The notes beneath the pieces are model-generated. The model did not search any database. It was not told the origin of the DNA and saw only the letters and a program-made list of their open reading frames with translations. Source: Trichosphaerium sp. ATCC 40318 (Eukaryota; Discosea; Flabellinia; Trichosidae). Taken from it: a stretch of 64,000 nucleotides of DNA. Made by a program: the position numbers and the translations under genes. Every line of letters starts with the position of its first letter. The stretch's first letter is position 1. The stretch spans positions 62,001 to 126,000 of the forward strand of contig JALMLS010000183.1 in the NCBI GenBank assembly GCA_038496445.1, given 5' to 3'. Shown in pieces: positions 32,805-44,862 of the stretch.

Positions 32805-33939
32805 CAAACAAAAGAAACTGCAAAAAAAAAAACCTTCCACTTTGTAAATAAAGATACAAACTGTACTTCTATCTACTCTCAACTTCTTCGCGTACATACC
32901 TTCAAGAATACAAAGGGAGCTAGGTCTTATTAAAGGGGCTACAGTCAAAACGTTACAGGTCATCCAAAGGGTTACTAACATATCTACGGCAAACGCAATG
33001 TACAATTCTCAAACTGTAGAATAAAACGTTTCACTTTGGTATTTGTTTAAAAACACAAGGGAAAATGTAGTATTGATTAGCGAGCATGGTGTTTGCGCAA
33101 ATGGATAGTAGATCTCTATTTCAAAATTTTGTACTTCAAGACCTTGGCTACAACTCACAACGCTTTCTTGCAGGTTTTGGCTTGCGATAAATTTTATCTA
33201 CCTACAGCATAATGAAAAGTGTACTAACAAGAGCTGCGGATTCTACACATGAATTTACTATATAATGGGTCATCTGAACAGATGCAAACAATTTTAATAA
33301 AGGCCATAGAGCAATAGAGCTTATTACTTGTCAGTTGAAAATACTTGCAAGCAGTTAGTGAAAAAAAATCACGTGATTTTGTGCGTTCCAATTGGCTTGG
33401 CTTGTCATTGATGCCCACTTCTTTTTTTCAACAGTCACCTGCCATTCAGAGCTATGACAACCCACAGGCGTAATTCACAAGTAACTTCAGCTAAAAGATA
33501 TTCGCGAACTTGGTTTTTTTTTTTTGTTGCTAACAATGAGCATGTTCCAGGACTAAGATATACAAAGCAGCTGCTTCAAGTATGATTGCTAATCACAGCA
33601 TTTTTTGAACTTGGGGTTTTGATTGAAACAAAGTTGTTTCGCGAATTTAAAATCACATGTTGGGTAATCCGTTAGCTAAGTAAATCACGGGAAAATTTTA
33701 TAGTCCTTTTTTGAACAAAAGACACGTGGGTAACGCCACCCAAAAAATACATCCTCAAATAGTTAGCTTTCTACCGACTTGAGCGTAGGTAGATTTATCC
33801 GTTCACCTGAAATTTCACGTGAAAAATTTTATTTGCACCAGTTCACCACCAGTTCACCGGGCAAACAATTCATCAAGCAAGTATTAATCTCAATCATTGC
33901 AAGCATCACAACACTAGAACAACAACAACTAAAAACCAA
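32805..33939. other. intergenic, 5' flank of the lipase gene
   Basis: AT-rich, no gene supported. The last 100 bp before 33940 are rich in CAA/ACAA and pyrimidine-poor, resembling other 5' UTRs here. Confidence 0.4.
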
Positions 33940-34838
33940 ATGTCTAAGGCATCGAAACCAACAAAGGAAGCAAATCTAGACGATTGGAAAAAAGCTCAGG
34001 CAAAAATTTTGGAAGCTATGCCAGACGAACCTACGGAAGATAAGAGGCATCCTGCTGAATTCACCCTTCCGTTGGACGATGACAATATTAGACAATTATT
34101 GGTGGCATGTTCACAAGACGTTTACCACTTCGAAGAGTTGGGCAAGTTTAAGGATCATTTGAAGAGACTAGAACAACAGAAGCAGGATAAAAAAAGTGGC
34201 AACCTTATTCAATACGGATTATACCAGGTCCTAAAGGGCAAGTACAAGAACAAGAAGATACTTGCTCTCAGAGGAACGAAGACGCTACTTGGTGAGTTTT
34301 TTTCTGATTTTTTGGCTAAATAAGATATACTCAAGTACTTTGTAGATGTTTTACAAGATTTTTCTCTGGTGGTCTCGGGAACTACAATCAGAAAGGCTAA
34401 ACAAAACGCAATAGATGTAGCTACGGAATTGAAACCTGACTTTATTACAGGTACACAAAAACAAAAAAAAACAAAACAAAAAAAAAAACTTAACTCTTTG
34501 GTTTTCCTTAAGGTCACTCACTTGGCGGAGCACTTGCTGAAATGGCAGCTTCTGAAATACCACTCCCTGGCGCTTCATTTAATTCACCAGGAGTATATTC
34601 TTGGAAACCCAAGTTTAATCTGTGCGGTGAAAGCAAAAAGTATGCTGACATACAATATGAAGTACATTTGACAAAAGGTGACCTTTTTTCGATGATTGGT
34701 GCCTGCCGTTATCCTAAAAATGGGCACATTGCAGAGCCAAAATGGGCCAAAGCTGTTGCGATACCTAATGGAACTAAGGAAGAACAAAAGAAGCATGCTG
34801 TCAAGGCCTGTGTTGCTAGAATTGGAGCACTCAAGTAA
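33940..34838 (+). CDS. class-3 lipase-like cytosolic protein
   Basis: Three exons (33940-34291, 34346-34450, 34513-34838) give about 260 residues. After a charged N terminus (MSKASKPTKEANLDDWKKAQ) the alpha/beta-hydrolase core of the class-3 lipase family appears: ILALRG (oxyanion region), DFSLVVSGTTIRKAKQ, LKPDFITGHSLGGALAEMAA (nucleophile elbow GHSLGG), and GASFNSPGVYSWK, where family members often read AFNAPG/TFNSPG. An Asp in LTKGDLFSMIG and a His in KNGHIAEP fit the rest of the triad. No signal peptide is present, so it is intracellular. The natural substrate is unknown. Confidence 0.85.
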
Positions 34839-35213
34839 GCATTGCAATGCTCTTGGTATTAGAATAGATAAGAAAACGAGAAGAAATTATTTGTCAACAA
34901 AATAAACAAAATAATTTTTTTTCTTTATTGTCCTAAAAGCTTATATTACCGATTGTTCGATTCTTCTGTTCTTTGTCTTATGCAACTTGAAGAACCATGA
35001 AAACACTCAGCACGTCATCGAATCGCATCTTTTGATATACAACAAGCTGTAGCTTTGACTACAAACAAAGCAAAATCTGCAGCGCAGAACAAGCTGTAAG
35101 AGACTTATTACCCTATTAGCTCGTTTGTTTATACTGGTAGACAACTATGCGATACGCTAAAACAATACTAGTTCCTCAAGAACGTAGTATGAATCGATTC
35201 TCTCCAAGTAAAG
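34839..35213. other. intergenic, no supported gene
   Basis: Short spacer with an AAATAAAC poly(A)-type signal soon after the lipase stop. Nothing else recognised. Confidence 0.4.
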
Positions 35214-35618
35214 TAAATCTTATCTTATTCCGTCTTTGTGAAATTTCGTTGCTTTTCAATACCACAAGTAAATTCTTTGCTCTATGTCGTCACTTAAATA
35301 CACTACTTCTTACAATTATCAGTAGAGATGCATAGTAGATGTGCCCCAACTTCCCAGCGTGGCATACCTGAGTTTATACTTCGACAGGAAACTAATTACC
35401 TCGGGATGCCAATTGCAATTGTAATAATACTTCGTAAACCTTGCAAAAGCATACAATCGCATTCATGCGTTGGGAAAAATCATACTTCGTTGCACACCTG
35501 CAATGAAGAGGCAGAGGCTTCTTCGTAACATAGGCGCTCTATCTGGTGCTACAGCTCCAGTAGAGCCCAATACACTATGGGGCACGCTACGCTACCACCT
35601 CTTTTTGTTAATTTTCTA
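35214..35618 (-). repeat. arm 2 of the ~0.4 kb inverted duplication (partner 12698-13100)
   Basis: This is the reverse complement of 12698-13100 with only scattered substitutions and small indels. The open frame at 35328-35528 and its counterpart at 12697-12909 are by-products of the shared sequence. No coding evidence. Confidence 0.85.
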
Positions 35619-35668
35619 CAAATCCGAAAAATGCTACACATTTTGAAGCGACATTCATCTTCGTTTTT

Positions 35669-36868
35669 ATGTCCTCAGCATCTTATGATGCACAGATGCC
35701 GCTTGTGGTAAGTTAGATACTTTCAACTCCTAAATTACTGCAAACTTTCAACAAAAGTCAAGAGTGGTTCTCTGAGAGATCAGAATCCTTACCATCTACA
35801 CGAGATGTCAATTAACGTGATACTGAAGCTTATTGGAAGTATTGAAGTCGATGGCGGGAGAAAAGAGTTCTTACCAACACTCAAACAACATCAAGTCGAA
35901 AAGTTGCTAAACAGCATCAATGCTTCTCTATACTTGTTCTGGCTTCCTGCCCAAGGTGCTGATCATTTTATACTATCAATCTCCCATAGAGGGTCTGTAA
36001 TAGATCACAAGCAGATACCAATAACAGAGATTAACAAGAGAGACAATATGCGGTCAAGAATCGGCACTGCACGTGAGTATCGGTTCGAATTTCATAAACG
36101 AGTCTTTGATACCTCACAGCGGTTTTATGCTATAAGTGTAAACAACAAGCCTCCCTCAATGAAACGTAAACACAACGGAAGTGGATGGACTGTCGAAGAA
36201 AACGTAATGCACCTTAAATGGAACCAGGCAAGGCTTGTATTCTTGTCTCACCTGAAGGGTGGTATTTTCAGTTGGCTGCCAATGGAGATTATCGTCATGA
36301 TATTTGAATGTATTGTGATATGCCATGTAGCTGCGCTTGGTACCCATAACATTGATATGCTCATTGCCTCAATGCTAGCCCAACGCTTAGAGATGAATTC
36401 GATCACGTGTTTGTACCTGAAAAAAGTCCACTTTTATCGAGGCGTCTTTGAAACGCTTATGGAAGGTCTAGAGAAGAATAGCTCGCTTGAACAATTTAGT
36501 CCAACGATGTCTTCACGCAAGTCACCATGGTAAGCTTACTACCATTAAGGAACCATTCTAATAGTGTTTTTAGGCGTGTTCAGAAAAGTGTGCTTCCAGC
36601 TTTACAGCATATTGACAGCCTAACAGCGCTACAACTTGAATACTCAGAGGAACTAATTACTCTCCTTGCCAATCCAAAGATCGTTTTCCCGAATTTGCGT
36701 ATCCTCATCTTGAACTACAGTACTGTTCCTGATGAATATCTTGACCTTGTAAAGGATATTTGCAGGCTTAGAGAAGGCATATTGGTTCGGTTTATGACGG
36801 GATACAGTACAGGAGCTGTGTACAAATTTTTGGTATCCAAAAATTTAATGTCGGATCGTTTTGCATAA
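35669..36868 (+). CDS. F-box-like protein with N-terminal novel domain and short LRR tail
   Basis: Exons are 35669-35707, 35763-36529 and 36574-36868, and all phases agree. The N-terminal ~125 residues (NVILKLIGSIEVDGGRKEF, LYLFWLPAQGADHFILSI, EYRFEFHKRVFDTSQRFYAI) look like a beta-sandwich that I do not recognise. An F-box-like helix set follows (GGIFSWLPMEIIVMIFECIV). The C-terminal part has leucine-rich-repeat character (SLTALQLEYSEELITLLANP, FPNLRILILNYSTVPDEYL). By architecture it would be another SCF-type adaptor. The gene starts about 50 bp after the duplication arm, so its promoter may lie in or beyond that repeat. Confidence 0.65.
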
Positions 36869-37431
36869 ACCACGTGTAAGCTTAATCTTTTGCATCGGTA
36901 TTTTAGTTAATAAATGTAGTAAATTACAGCGCTTCTCTTCTTAATACGTAGTACAGGCTAATCATCCTGTTTAACGTGCGAAAAAAATGAGGAAGAGTTT
37001 GTTTTCATGACTTGCACGAATATTCGCTTAGTCCGCCAAGTACAGCCAACTCTTTTGCCGTAGCCTTTGTTCTTCACAACTTTGTTGTTTTGCAGGTTTT
37101 TTATTACGTTCGAATAATACAAGGATTCAAAGTATCTGAGAACCCATCACACATTCATGTTTTTAGGTTAGAAAAACTAAGTTGTTAATGAACCAAGGAA
37201 CGTATCTCATGCTACTTTCACTATAGGACAATGCGTTTATAAAGCAACTGTTTGTACATACATTAGTAGTACACAAGATAGAAAGCTTTTTGAAGGAGAA
37301 AACAGTTTGTCATAAAAAAAGGTCACGTGATTTCTACTAATCGGGAGCCTGTGAAAAGTAGCTTAGCGGAAAATGAAAATAGCGCAATTTTGGCGCACAA
37401 AACAAGCAAGTCTTCGCAGAAAAAGTAAAAA
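36869..37431. other. intergenic, no supported gene
   Basis: Contains a TTAATAAATG poly(A)-type signal near 36908 and a TCACGTGA palindrome at 37323-37330, about 100 bp before the next ATG. Confidence 0.4.
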
Positions 37432-39239
37432 ATGACCGATTATGACACAACACACCTTATATTCTCTCGAATAAAGTCTTTACTAGTACTATGCAGAGCT
37501 GGTAACCTCAATAAAGCTTTATTTTTTGTAATTTAATTTAAAAATAGCTTGTGTGTGTAAAGAATGGAGTGTGGTAGCGTCAGATGACATTTTTTGGCAA
37601 ACTATATTAAAAACCACAAGTTCGTCGTTTAATGAACGTTTTGGTATTACCGCTCGTGTCAGTACATCTATACAAGTACTATTACCTCATTATAGCTTAG
37701 AATTTTTGCAAATTGGAGTATACGCCTATATACTTCGCAAACGACTTTAATTCTCGCTTTCGGAGCCATGACGTCACACGCCAAGTTGAAAAAACAGGAT
37801 ATCACAGAACACCGTTACATGTATTGGGTAGCAAGTCCCTACAGATATCATCAAGAGTGTTAGGTGCTATAAACACTATTTTTTACTGTTTTTAACCGTT
37901 TCTGTAAGCCAATCAACGCGTTTTAAACTGCTACTTCGCTGTCCATACTGCACTTATCAGTGACGCTTGTACAGTCCTTGGAGCGCTATTAACAGATAAT
38001 GCAGCAAAGCCTAAAGGTACGGATCTACGCTTTTTGGGTCGTTTAATAATTAAAACACTAACAGAAGGCGCCTCGAAGCTGCCGTCAGTGTATAAGAAAC
38101 GGATTCTTGAGTTAAAAGACGTTGGTTATGATTTCAAAAAACCAATGTTCCGTTGTGATCCTACATCTACGCCTTTAGCGTGGTGTTTGAAGAATGAGAA
38201 GTATATGTGGTTCAGATTCCTTATTAAAAAGTGTGACCTTGATCCTCTTCAAGCTCGATTGGATTTATTCTGTAGTTCACCTACGGCATCTAATGATGGT
38301 GTGAAGATAAGAAATTTCATTGTTAGGTGTCTTAACGAGCGAGGTTGCAAGAACGAACTTGAAAATATTTTTTTAAGCGCATCCAAATTTGGGAATTTAG
38401 ATCTGTTGAAGTACATCAAGGAACGTCTTGATATACATGTTGATATACTCACGAACGCGGCCTTGATGATGGTACAACAGGTTGTTACATTATTGGATGG
38501 AAGACCATTCTATTTAGAGGATTATTGCTACTTTAGTCAAAATTCTATTTCTACTTTAAAATACCTTTTCAAAAACGGGGCAAGTTTTAATAAACTTGAT
38601 AAATATGGTTTATCTGCAAGATCATGGGTTAATATTATATCTTCCTCTATTAAGCCTATATCAGATAATATTAAAACAATTGTACGTATATATATTGAAA
38701 CGAATAGTTCAACGTTAGATTATACTGATTTAATTGGATTTTAGAGTCAGTTTGTTCTTTCAAATAGTAAAGATATTCCAGGTTCAAGTGTCATGTGTCA
38801 AATGTGTCATGAAATTCATCCTCCTGGGAAACATGAGTGTGTTACTTATTATACACTTGAAGATACAGATAATGAAACAAGGGCTTTTAGAGCAAAGTAT
38901 TATGAATTTCGTTTGTGGCCGGATAAAACTTTTGGATTTGAAGAAAATACTTATGTTGAGACATCCCGACATAGTTTTAGGAGTTTATCTCCTTATTCAG
39001 GTACTTACAAATTGGAACGTAATATTGGGGATGAGCCTTGTAGTATTGTGTTCGATTTTGATGATAAAAAAGGGTGTTGGGTTTCAGACACGTTCTTTAA
39101 AACTGGTAAACCGCACACCGTTTCTAGCACGAGTATTGTTTTATTGCCTGAAACGCACGTGTTTTCGCGTTTAGAAGATGTATCAGAGGTTAAATCTGCG
39201 AGGCCAGGCTACTACACTCATCCAATCGGAAGATTTTGA
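37432..39239 (+). CDS. F-box protein with ankyrin-like repeats
   Basis: The start at 37432 (MTDYDTTHLIFSRIKSLLVL) splices (intron 37502-37547) into CRAACVCKEWSVVASDDIFW, a clear F-box end. Ankyrin-like helices follow: TALISDACTVLGALLTDNAA, TPLAWCLKNEKYMWFRFLIK, ASKFGNLDLLKYIKERLDI and STLKYLFKNGASFNKLDKYG. An intron at 38682-38744 (63 nt, GTACGTA..TTTTAG) removes an in-frame TAG. The C-terminal part (MCQMCHEIHPPGKHE, YYEFRLWPDKTFGFEE, PCSIVFDFDDKKGCWVSD) is an unrecognised Cys/His-containing domain ending at 39239. Exon structure between about 37650 and 38000 is unresolved. Confidence 0.65.
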
Positions 39240-39355
39240 GAATAGACAATAAACTGTCAGCACACCAGACTAAAGAGTAGATATTTATTTGAGCTGCCAT
39301 AAAAAATAAAATGTTTGACATTTTTTTTGCTCTTCATTTTCTTAACAATGTCAAT

Positions 39356-40500
39356 TTACGTCCAGCTATTAGGTTTAACAAATACGTTCGGTAATGAATC
39401 AATACATTCTTTTGAGATATTGATACATCCAGTCATATTTAGGTATACAACTGACTTCAAATGCTTGATACCCTCATCAGTTATATTACAATAGCATAAT
39501 GTAACTTTACGAACATGGCCCAGTGCTTTCAACCCATCATCTGTAATATTTGTGTTTGAAAGATTAACTTCTGTAGCAGACTTAAGATGTTTAATCCCTT
39601 CGTCTGTTATGTTTGTAATACTCAAATCAACAACTTTTGCACCTGCCAAATACTTAATACCCTCATCTTTTATATTTCGACATTTCATCAAATAAACTTC
39701 ATTTATACCAGAGAGATGTTTGAGAGCTTTATCTGTAATGTTTGTACAAGACAAATCAATTTTAGTTAAAATGTTTCCATTTCCTTTTATGAACGCCTCT
39801 ACACCAACATCTGTCACTTTTGTACCAGTCAAATTAATCTCATGAACACCTTTAAGATATGATATACCCTTATCTGTTATTCTTAAACAATAACAAGCAA
39901 TTATAGAGTGAGTACCACTTAACCCTTTTAAGCCATCATCATTGATATTTGAATGGCTTACATCTACATTATGTACACCGCTGAGGTGTGCGTAACCTTC
40001 ACCAGTGATGAGGGGACAATCATAGATATCTACAGTATGTCCCAGCAATTGCTTTAAGTCCTTCGTTTGTTATATTGTTACACTCCCAAAGCGCTATAGT
40101 ATGCGCTCTCGCTAAAGACTTTAGACCTTTATCTGATACACAACTGTTAAGTTCAATATGTATATTCTGTATGCCCTCTAGTGCTTTCAAGTGTTTATCT
40201 GTTAGAATAAAGTCATATGTACCAAAAATAACCTTTGTATTGTTTAGATGTAATAGTGGGCTGTCACAAATAAGTTCAAAGCCTTCTTGTGATGCTATAC
40301 GAATACACCCATAGCCCACATGATAATGTATGATGTTTGAGAGTGTCCAACACGTTTGCGCTGCAGCGAACTTTGTATTGTTCAAAAACGATAAAATATG
40401 CCCTAAAATCTCTGCTGGCAAGTCTATTAACGCAATATCAGCTAGAACTCTTATAAAACAACATTAGTTCAAAAAAGGTACGAAATAACATCAACAACAT
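39356..40500 (-). CDS. F-box/LRR protein with an apparent frameshift
   Basis: The start at 40500 (MLLMLFP) joins over a 40-nt intron (40481-40442) to DIALIDLPAEILGHILSFLN and FAAAQTCWTLSNIIHYHV, a clear F-box. Regular LRRs of the Cys-containing/FBXL type follow, with unit G-I/L-K-x-L-x-x-x-x-x-V-x-L-x-x-x-N-I-T-D-E: for example ITDKGISYLKGVHEINLTGT, ITDKALKHLSGINEVYL, ITDEGIKHLKSATEVNL and ITDDGLKALGHVRKVTL. At about 40041-40043 (CCC on the plus strand) the frame changes in the middle of a repeat. One base too many there would explain it, and no intron fits. This is either a sequencing or assembly error or a recent pseudogene. Confidence 0.75.
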
Positions 40501-40877
40501 ACGTGGCTTGCATGGTAGACAAAGAACGAAGCAACATTTTGTTTCGTTAAGTCAATAAGTTCGATTCCTTAACAGGATCACATTTTATGTGAAAGAAACG
40601 GTTACAGGAAGGTAAAGAAGTGAACTTGGACAAAAGTCAACCATCATTGCAACGCAGAATGTGACTGTTACACGTCACTGCGACATTGATTATTAGCTTT
40701 CACTTCATACACAAAATAACTCTAAACAATATTACCATGATGGACACGATTGAAGTTAAGCATTCTGATTTTTTTTTTACAGTGGTTTTTGGTATTTTTT
40801 TTTTGTTGGGCTACTAATAATACTATGGTACAGTTTAGTTCTTTTTCTATTCCCTTTAAGATAACCCTTTTGTTTTG

Positions 40878-43800
40878 TCAGCCTATCAATAACTTACTCA
40901 AGTGCATTTCAGCATACTTGACAAAGCAGTCACCATCAGAAAGAATTATCTTGTTAAACTCCTTGATAGAACGCGTCGAGTGTAGATGTTCAAAAACGAA
41001 ATTCACAATATAAAACCTCAAGTGAGTCGCATTATATAAGTTAGCTAGCTCCCAGATATGAGTAGCATTGTTCTTATCAATAAAATTTCGTAAAAAATAC
41101 GAGCAATAGTGAGCAAGAGCATTCACATTGAACTTATCTAAAAAAAAAAACCAATCAGCAAAGAATTAAAAAAAAAGTGATCAAGCAGGTGCGTTAGCGT
41201 ATCAATTTATGCATACCTGCGAGCACCAACATATCCTCGGCATCTTGCATTGTACTGAGGTTTATTTTTTTGGTGTATAAAAACTCAAGGAGTCTTATAA
41301 ACAGTTTTCGTGGTACGTCATTTATCGGTATCGTAGTCATTGAACTCTCCTTCATACCATTCATCAATAACGTCTTGAAGTATGTACAACGAGATGTTAA
41401 CATGAATTTAGAAGCGTGTACAGGCGCATCACATCCCTCCACTGTACATGGAAGACAGTAAGTAAGCGATCAAGAAAAAAACTTGAAAAAAAAAACCAAA
41501 CAGTAAGTTTGGGCGTACATATAAATTTGACATCTGAAACGGTTTCATCATTGACACCTTCTGAAAACTCAAGAGAGGGCTCAACTGGTTTATAATACAG
41601 ATTCTGTGAATCGAGAGGAATGTTCCGCGTCAAAACACGGATACTCTCAATCGCTGCAGCATAGTCTGCCTCCTCACGTAGACCAGCGAGTAAGTCTTTC
41701 AAGTAACCCTTAGAAACGAAGCTGTGTACCGCTATAGATAAAAAAAACATTAGCTTTTTAAAGCACGTGGGGTATACAGGCACACAAATCAAAAACAAAA
41801 AAAAACGTACGGAATTCGGCATAACGATCTTTGAAAAGGCATGGAGCTAGTACACTTGTTTCACGGCGGAATACTGTTCTATCTGTGTTTTGCTTAGCAC
41901 CAAGAAGATCATGAACTATGAGGATGTTAGAATAAGGTGATATCAGTGTATTCCAAGTGGGATTGTCATAGTCATTGTCATTGGTACCAAATTTTCGAAA
42001 ATTCGTGAGTATAAGGTCTAGGCATCCCTCTGTAGCTTCTTCCCTTGGTGCTTTTAAAATTTTGGTTCCCATGGCATATATTGAGTTTATCAGGGAATCT
42101 ATAATTCAAAAATGAGATTAAACAAAAAGTAAATAGGAAGACGAACGTGTTGTGGCTCGTTTTATACGTGTTCCAAGCTGTTCAGTAAAGAGCTCTAAAA
42201 TCGCCTTTACTGCAAATGAGCACACAAGTTGTTGGCTGCCATTTGCAAGGACAATATTTAGTAAAGGTCTTAAAGCCCGAGCCTTGATAAGAGCATCACG
42301 AGAGCTCGCTAGCTTAGAAGTAAGTATTTTGTAATTATTTTACAAACGCTGACATTACCTTTCTTTGTCATGTAAAAGAAAACACTCGACAGATATCTAG
42401 TCTATGTAGACATGTAAGAATGATAAATATACACTATCAACTTACAATGCTAGAATCAACCTTGTGATACCTCTGTGCAATTCTACACAATAGCTGCAGG
42501 TTTTTATCTGTAGCTATCCTATCCTTGTTTTTGTCTGAAAACAACCGGATAAGCACATTCAACTATGACACAATTGCAAGCGTACCATTCTTACTGAGGT
42601 TCCTTAAAGCGCCGGCGCAATGTTTAAGCACTTCGGTATTATCACTATGTTCGTCCATCAACCTCATAATATCTAAACAAAAACGGTTAAAATTTCAATT
42701 TCAAAAAAAAAAAAAAAAAAGGACAAATGCCAAGGACAACAAAAAGAAAAAAAAACCAAGAACTAACCAGGGATACATGTGCCAATAAGGAGCTGTTGTG
42801 TAGCTAAGAGATATCCAATTAGTATGTCAAAAAAGTGGAAAAATTAGAAGTCTTGTAGGTACGTACTTGAACGGGCTAGGTTTCTTATAGTCGCAACAGC
42901 ACGCTTTTGAGCGTTTGCATATGATTTCTCTGCATTTAGAGCTTTTAAAACAATACTAAACCCATTGGCTGCAGCTATTGTCTGACCAATCTCATCTGTA
43001 CAAAAAAAAAACATTTAGTTTTTACCCAAGTGAAAAAAACGCATTTAACGTACCATGAGCTGCAAGGTTCTGCAAAACACCACATGTGCTCTCAACAACT
43101 TTAGCCTCTTCATAGTGCCTGTCAAGTACACCAAGTAATATATCGACGCCAGAGTTATTCGCTACGGTGAGTTTATTGTCATCTAATACAAAAGAAATAA
43201 GAAACCAAATATTGTAAAAAAAAGCTTGTTGGGGTGTTACCAGAATGCAAAATAATATTTTGTAGTGCACCACAACAATGAAGTACAGCCTCAGCATTGA
43301 CTGTATCGCCTTTAGAAAGTTCTTTTAAACATTTTAGAAGCGTTCCGATACACTCAGACCTTCCAAGAGCGACACGAAGCTCCGCTGTAATACAAAAGTA
43401 AGTCAAACAAAAAAAAAAAAGAAGGTGTCATCAATACGCACAATCATAAGCCATATGTTTCAAAATACCACTACAACCCGCTGTGTATTCAACATTATTT
43501 GGATACGTGCTAAGAAGACTCATGGCAATTCTACCACCGCCACATTTGTGAACAACTCTGACGTGGCCAATAATGCATATTTCGAATATTACTGTTATAC
43601 CACCCTTCTTAACACGTGTGCAATCGCTTGTGGTAATGGATGATATTATTTCAGGCAGTATAACATCCACACAATCTTCATTTATCTGTGCAGAACAAAG
43701 ACGAACGAGAGTTCTGCAAACTTCAAAAATTTGAAGAAGATTGTCGACTCGAGGAGTACCAGCTGCAGTAAACTCCTTTATTTTTTCTATTAATGCGTCC

Positions 43801-44640
43801 CATAACTATAAGGTATCATATTAATACAAAAAAACAGAGGTAAAAAGCGGGAAAACTACAAAAAAAAATTCAAATGAAAAAAAAAAAGCAAAAAAAACGT
43901 TTCCAAAAAGAAATTAAAAACGATCAAATCAAGGCAGTTATATTTACTTTTTTGCTCAAAGTGTGTTTGTTTTTTGATTGAAAGGGGAAAAAAAAAAACC
44001 CAAACGTTTTTTCTCGTTAGCGTGTGCGTACCTCTTTAGAAGGAGGTTCCATATCGCGAGAATCGATACTTGTGAAGTGTTGCAAGAAGTCCCATCGTTC
44101 TTCTTGTATATTCTTTAATAATTGAGGTTTTGTGCAACAGATTGCGTCTGCCTCGTTTTGAGAATCATTAGGACCTCTTAACAGTCTTCCATAGAATGGT
44201 GGCACTACAAGGAGAATCAACAGAGGTTGTCAAAATAGAAAGACATGTTAAACAAGGCTATCAAAGGCAAGAAAAAGTTTTGGCGCCTATTTATGGCAAG
44301 ATTATACAGTATGCGTTGCGTACTTGGTGAATCCCTTGGTGTTTGCGATTCTTGAGATAGAAAGGGCCCGTTTTGTACAGGCTTGTCCTTCACACCAGAA
44401 CTTGCTGCTCGCGATTTTTTTCGCGGCGTCAAGCATTCCTACTCAATTTTTAGCTCAAATAGCCGTTTTTTTTTTTCCCGTTTCATGGTAAAAGATAGGA
44501 TCAATATCAAAATTAACGTATATAACGCTAAAGCGCGGTATGATAAAAGCAATACGTGCCACAGTCGGTGGATCCTCGCGTTTACGCTTGCGCTGGCGAG
44601 TTGCGAGGAACGGACGTGGTATTGAAGGTGTTTTATCCAT
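40878..44640 (-). CDS. armadillo-repeat / BTB / BACK protein
   Basis: About 15 exons. The N terminus (from 44640) is basic with NLS-like clusters (RQRKRKRED, TPRKKSRAASS). Armadillo repeats follow: VHKCGGGRIAMSLLSTYPNN, ECIGTLLKCLKELSKGD, EAVLHCCGALQNIILHSG, NNSGVDILLGVLDRHYEEAK, STCGVLQNLAAHG, RAVATIRNLARSS and HCAGALRNLSKNGT. After further helices (GTKILKAPREEATEGCLDLI) comes a BTB domain: DVKFICTVEGCDAPVHASKF with LTSRCTYFKTLLMNGMKE and RKLFIRLLEFLYTKKINL. A BACK-like helical end completes it (ANLYNATHLRFYIVNFVFEH). The ARM-then-BTB order is known from plant ARIA-type and animal ARMC5-type proteins, which act as CUL3 adaptors. The BTB MATH-less, long-ARM layout fits a substrate adaptor. 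Confidence 0.82.
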
Positions 44641-44862
44641 GTTTCAGTAGCATCTGTTCACCAGTCATAATTTTGTAAATTCTGGGTACCTGACTTGACT
44701 GGCTAATCGCAGACTTCGTTGAAAGTAAACGACAGGCATACACACGTGCATACGTACCTATCGCAGTCACCAGTTCTGCATGATTGGCCATTGACTTAAC
44801 TTGTTTTATAACAGCTTTTTTCCCATCAGTTAATAGCGGCTCCTGAGCGTATATTACCCTCC

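Noticed and set aside
38742-38744. In-frame TAG read as evidence for stop-codon reassignment or two genes
   Set aside because: A 63-nt GTACGTA..TTTTAG intron (38682-38744), phase 0 on both sides, removes it. Standard stop codons fit all other genes.
42152-42334. Plus-strand frame over the ARM-BTB gene
   Set aside because: Antisense shadow of minus-strand ARM/BTB exons (reads as AVKAILELFTEQLG on the other strand).
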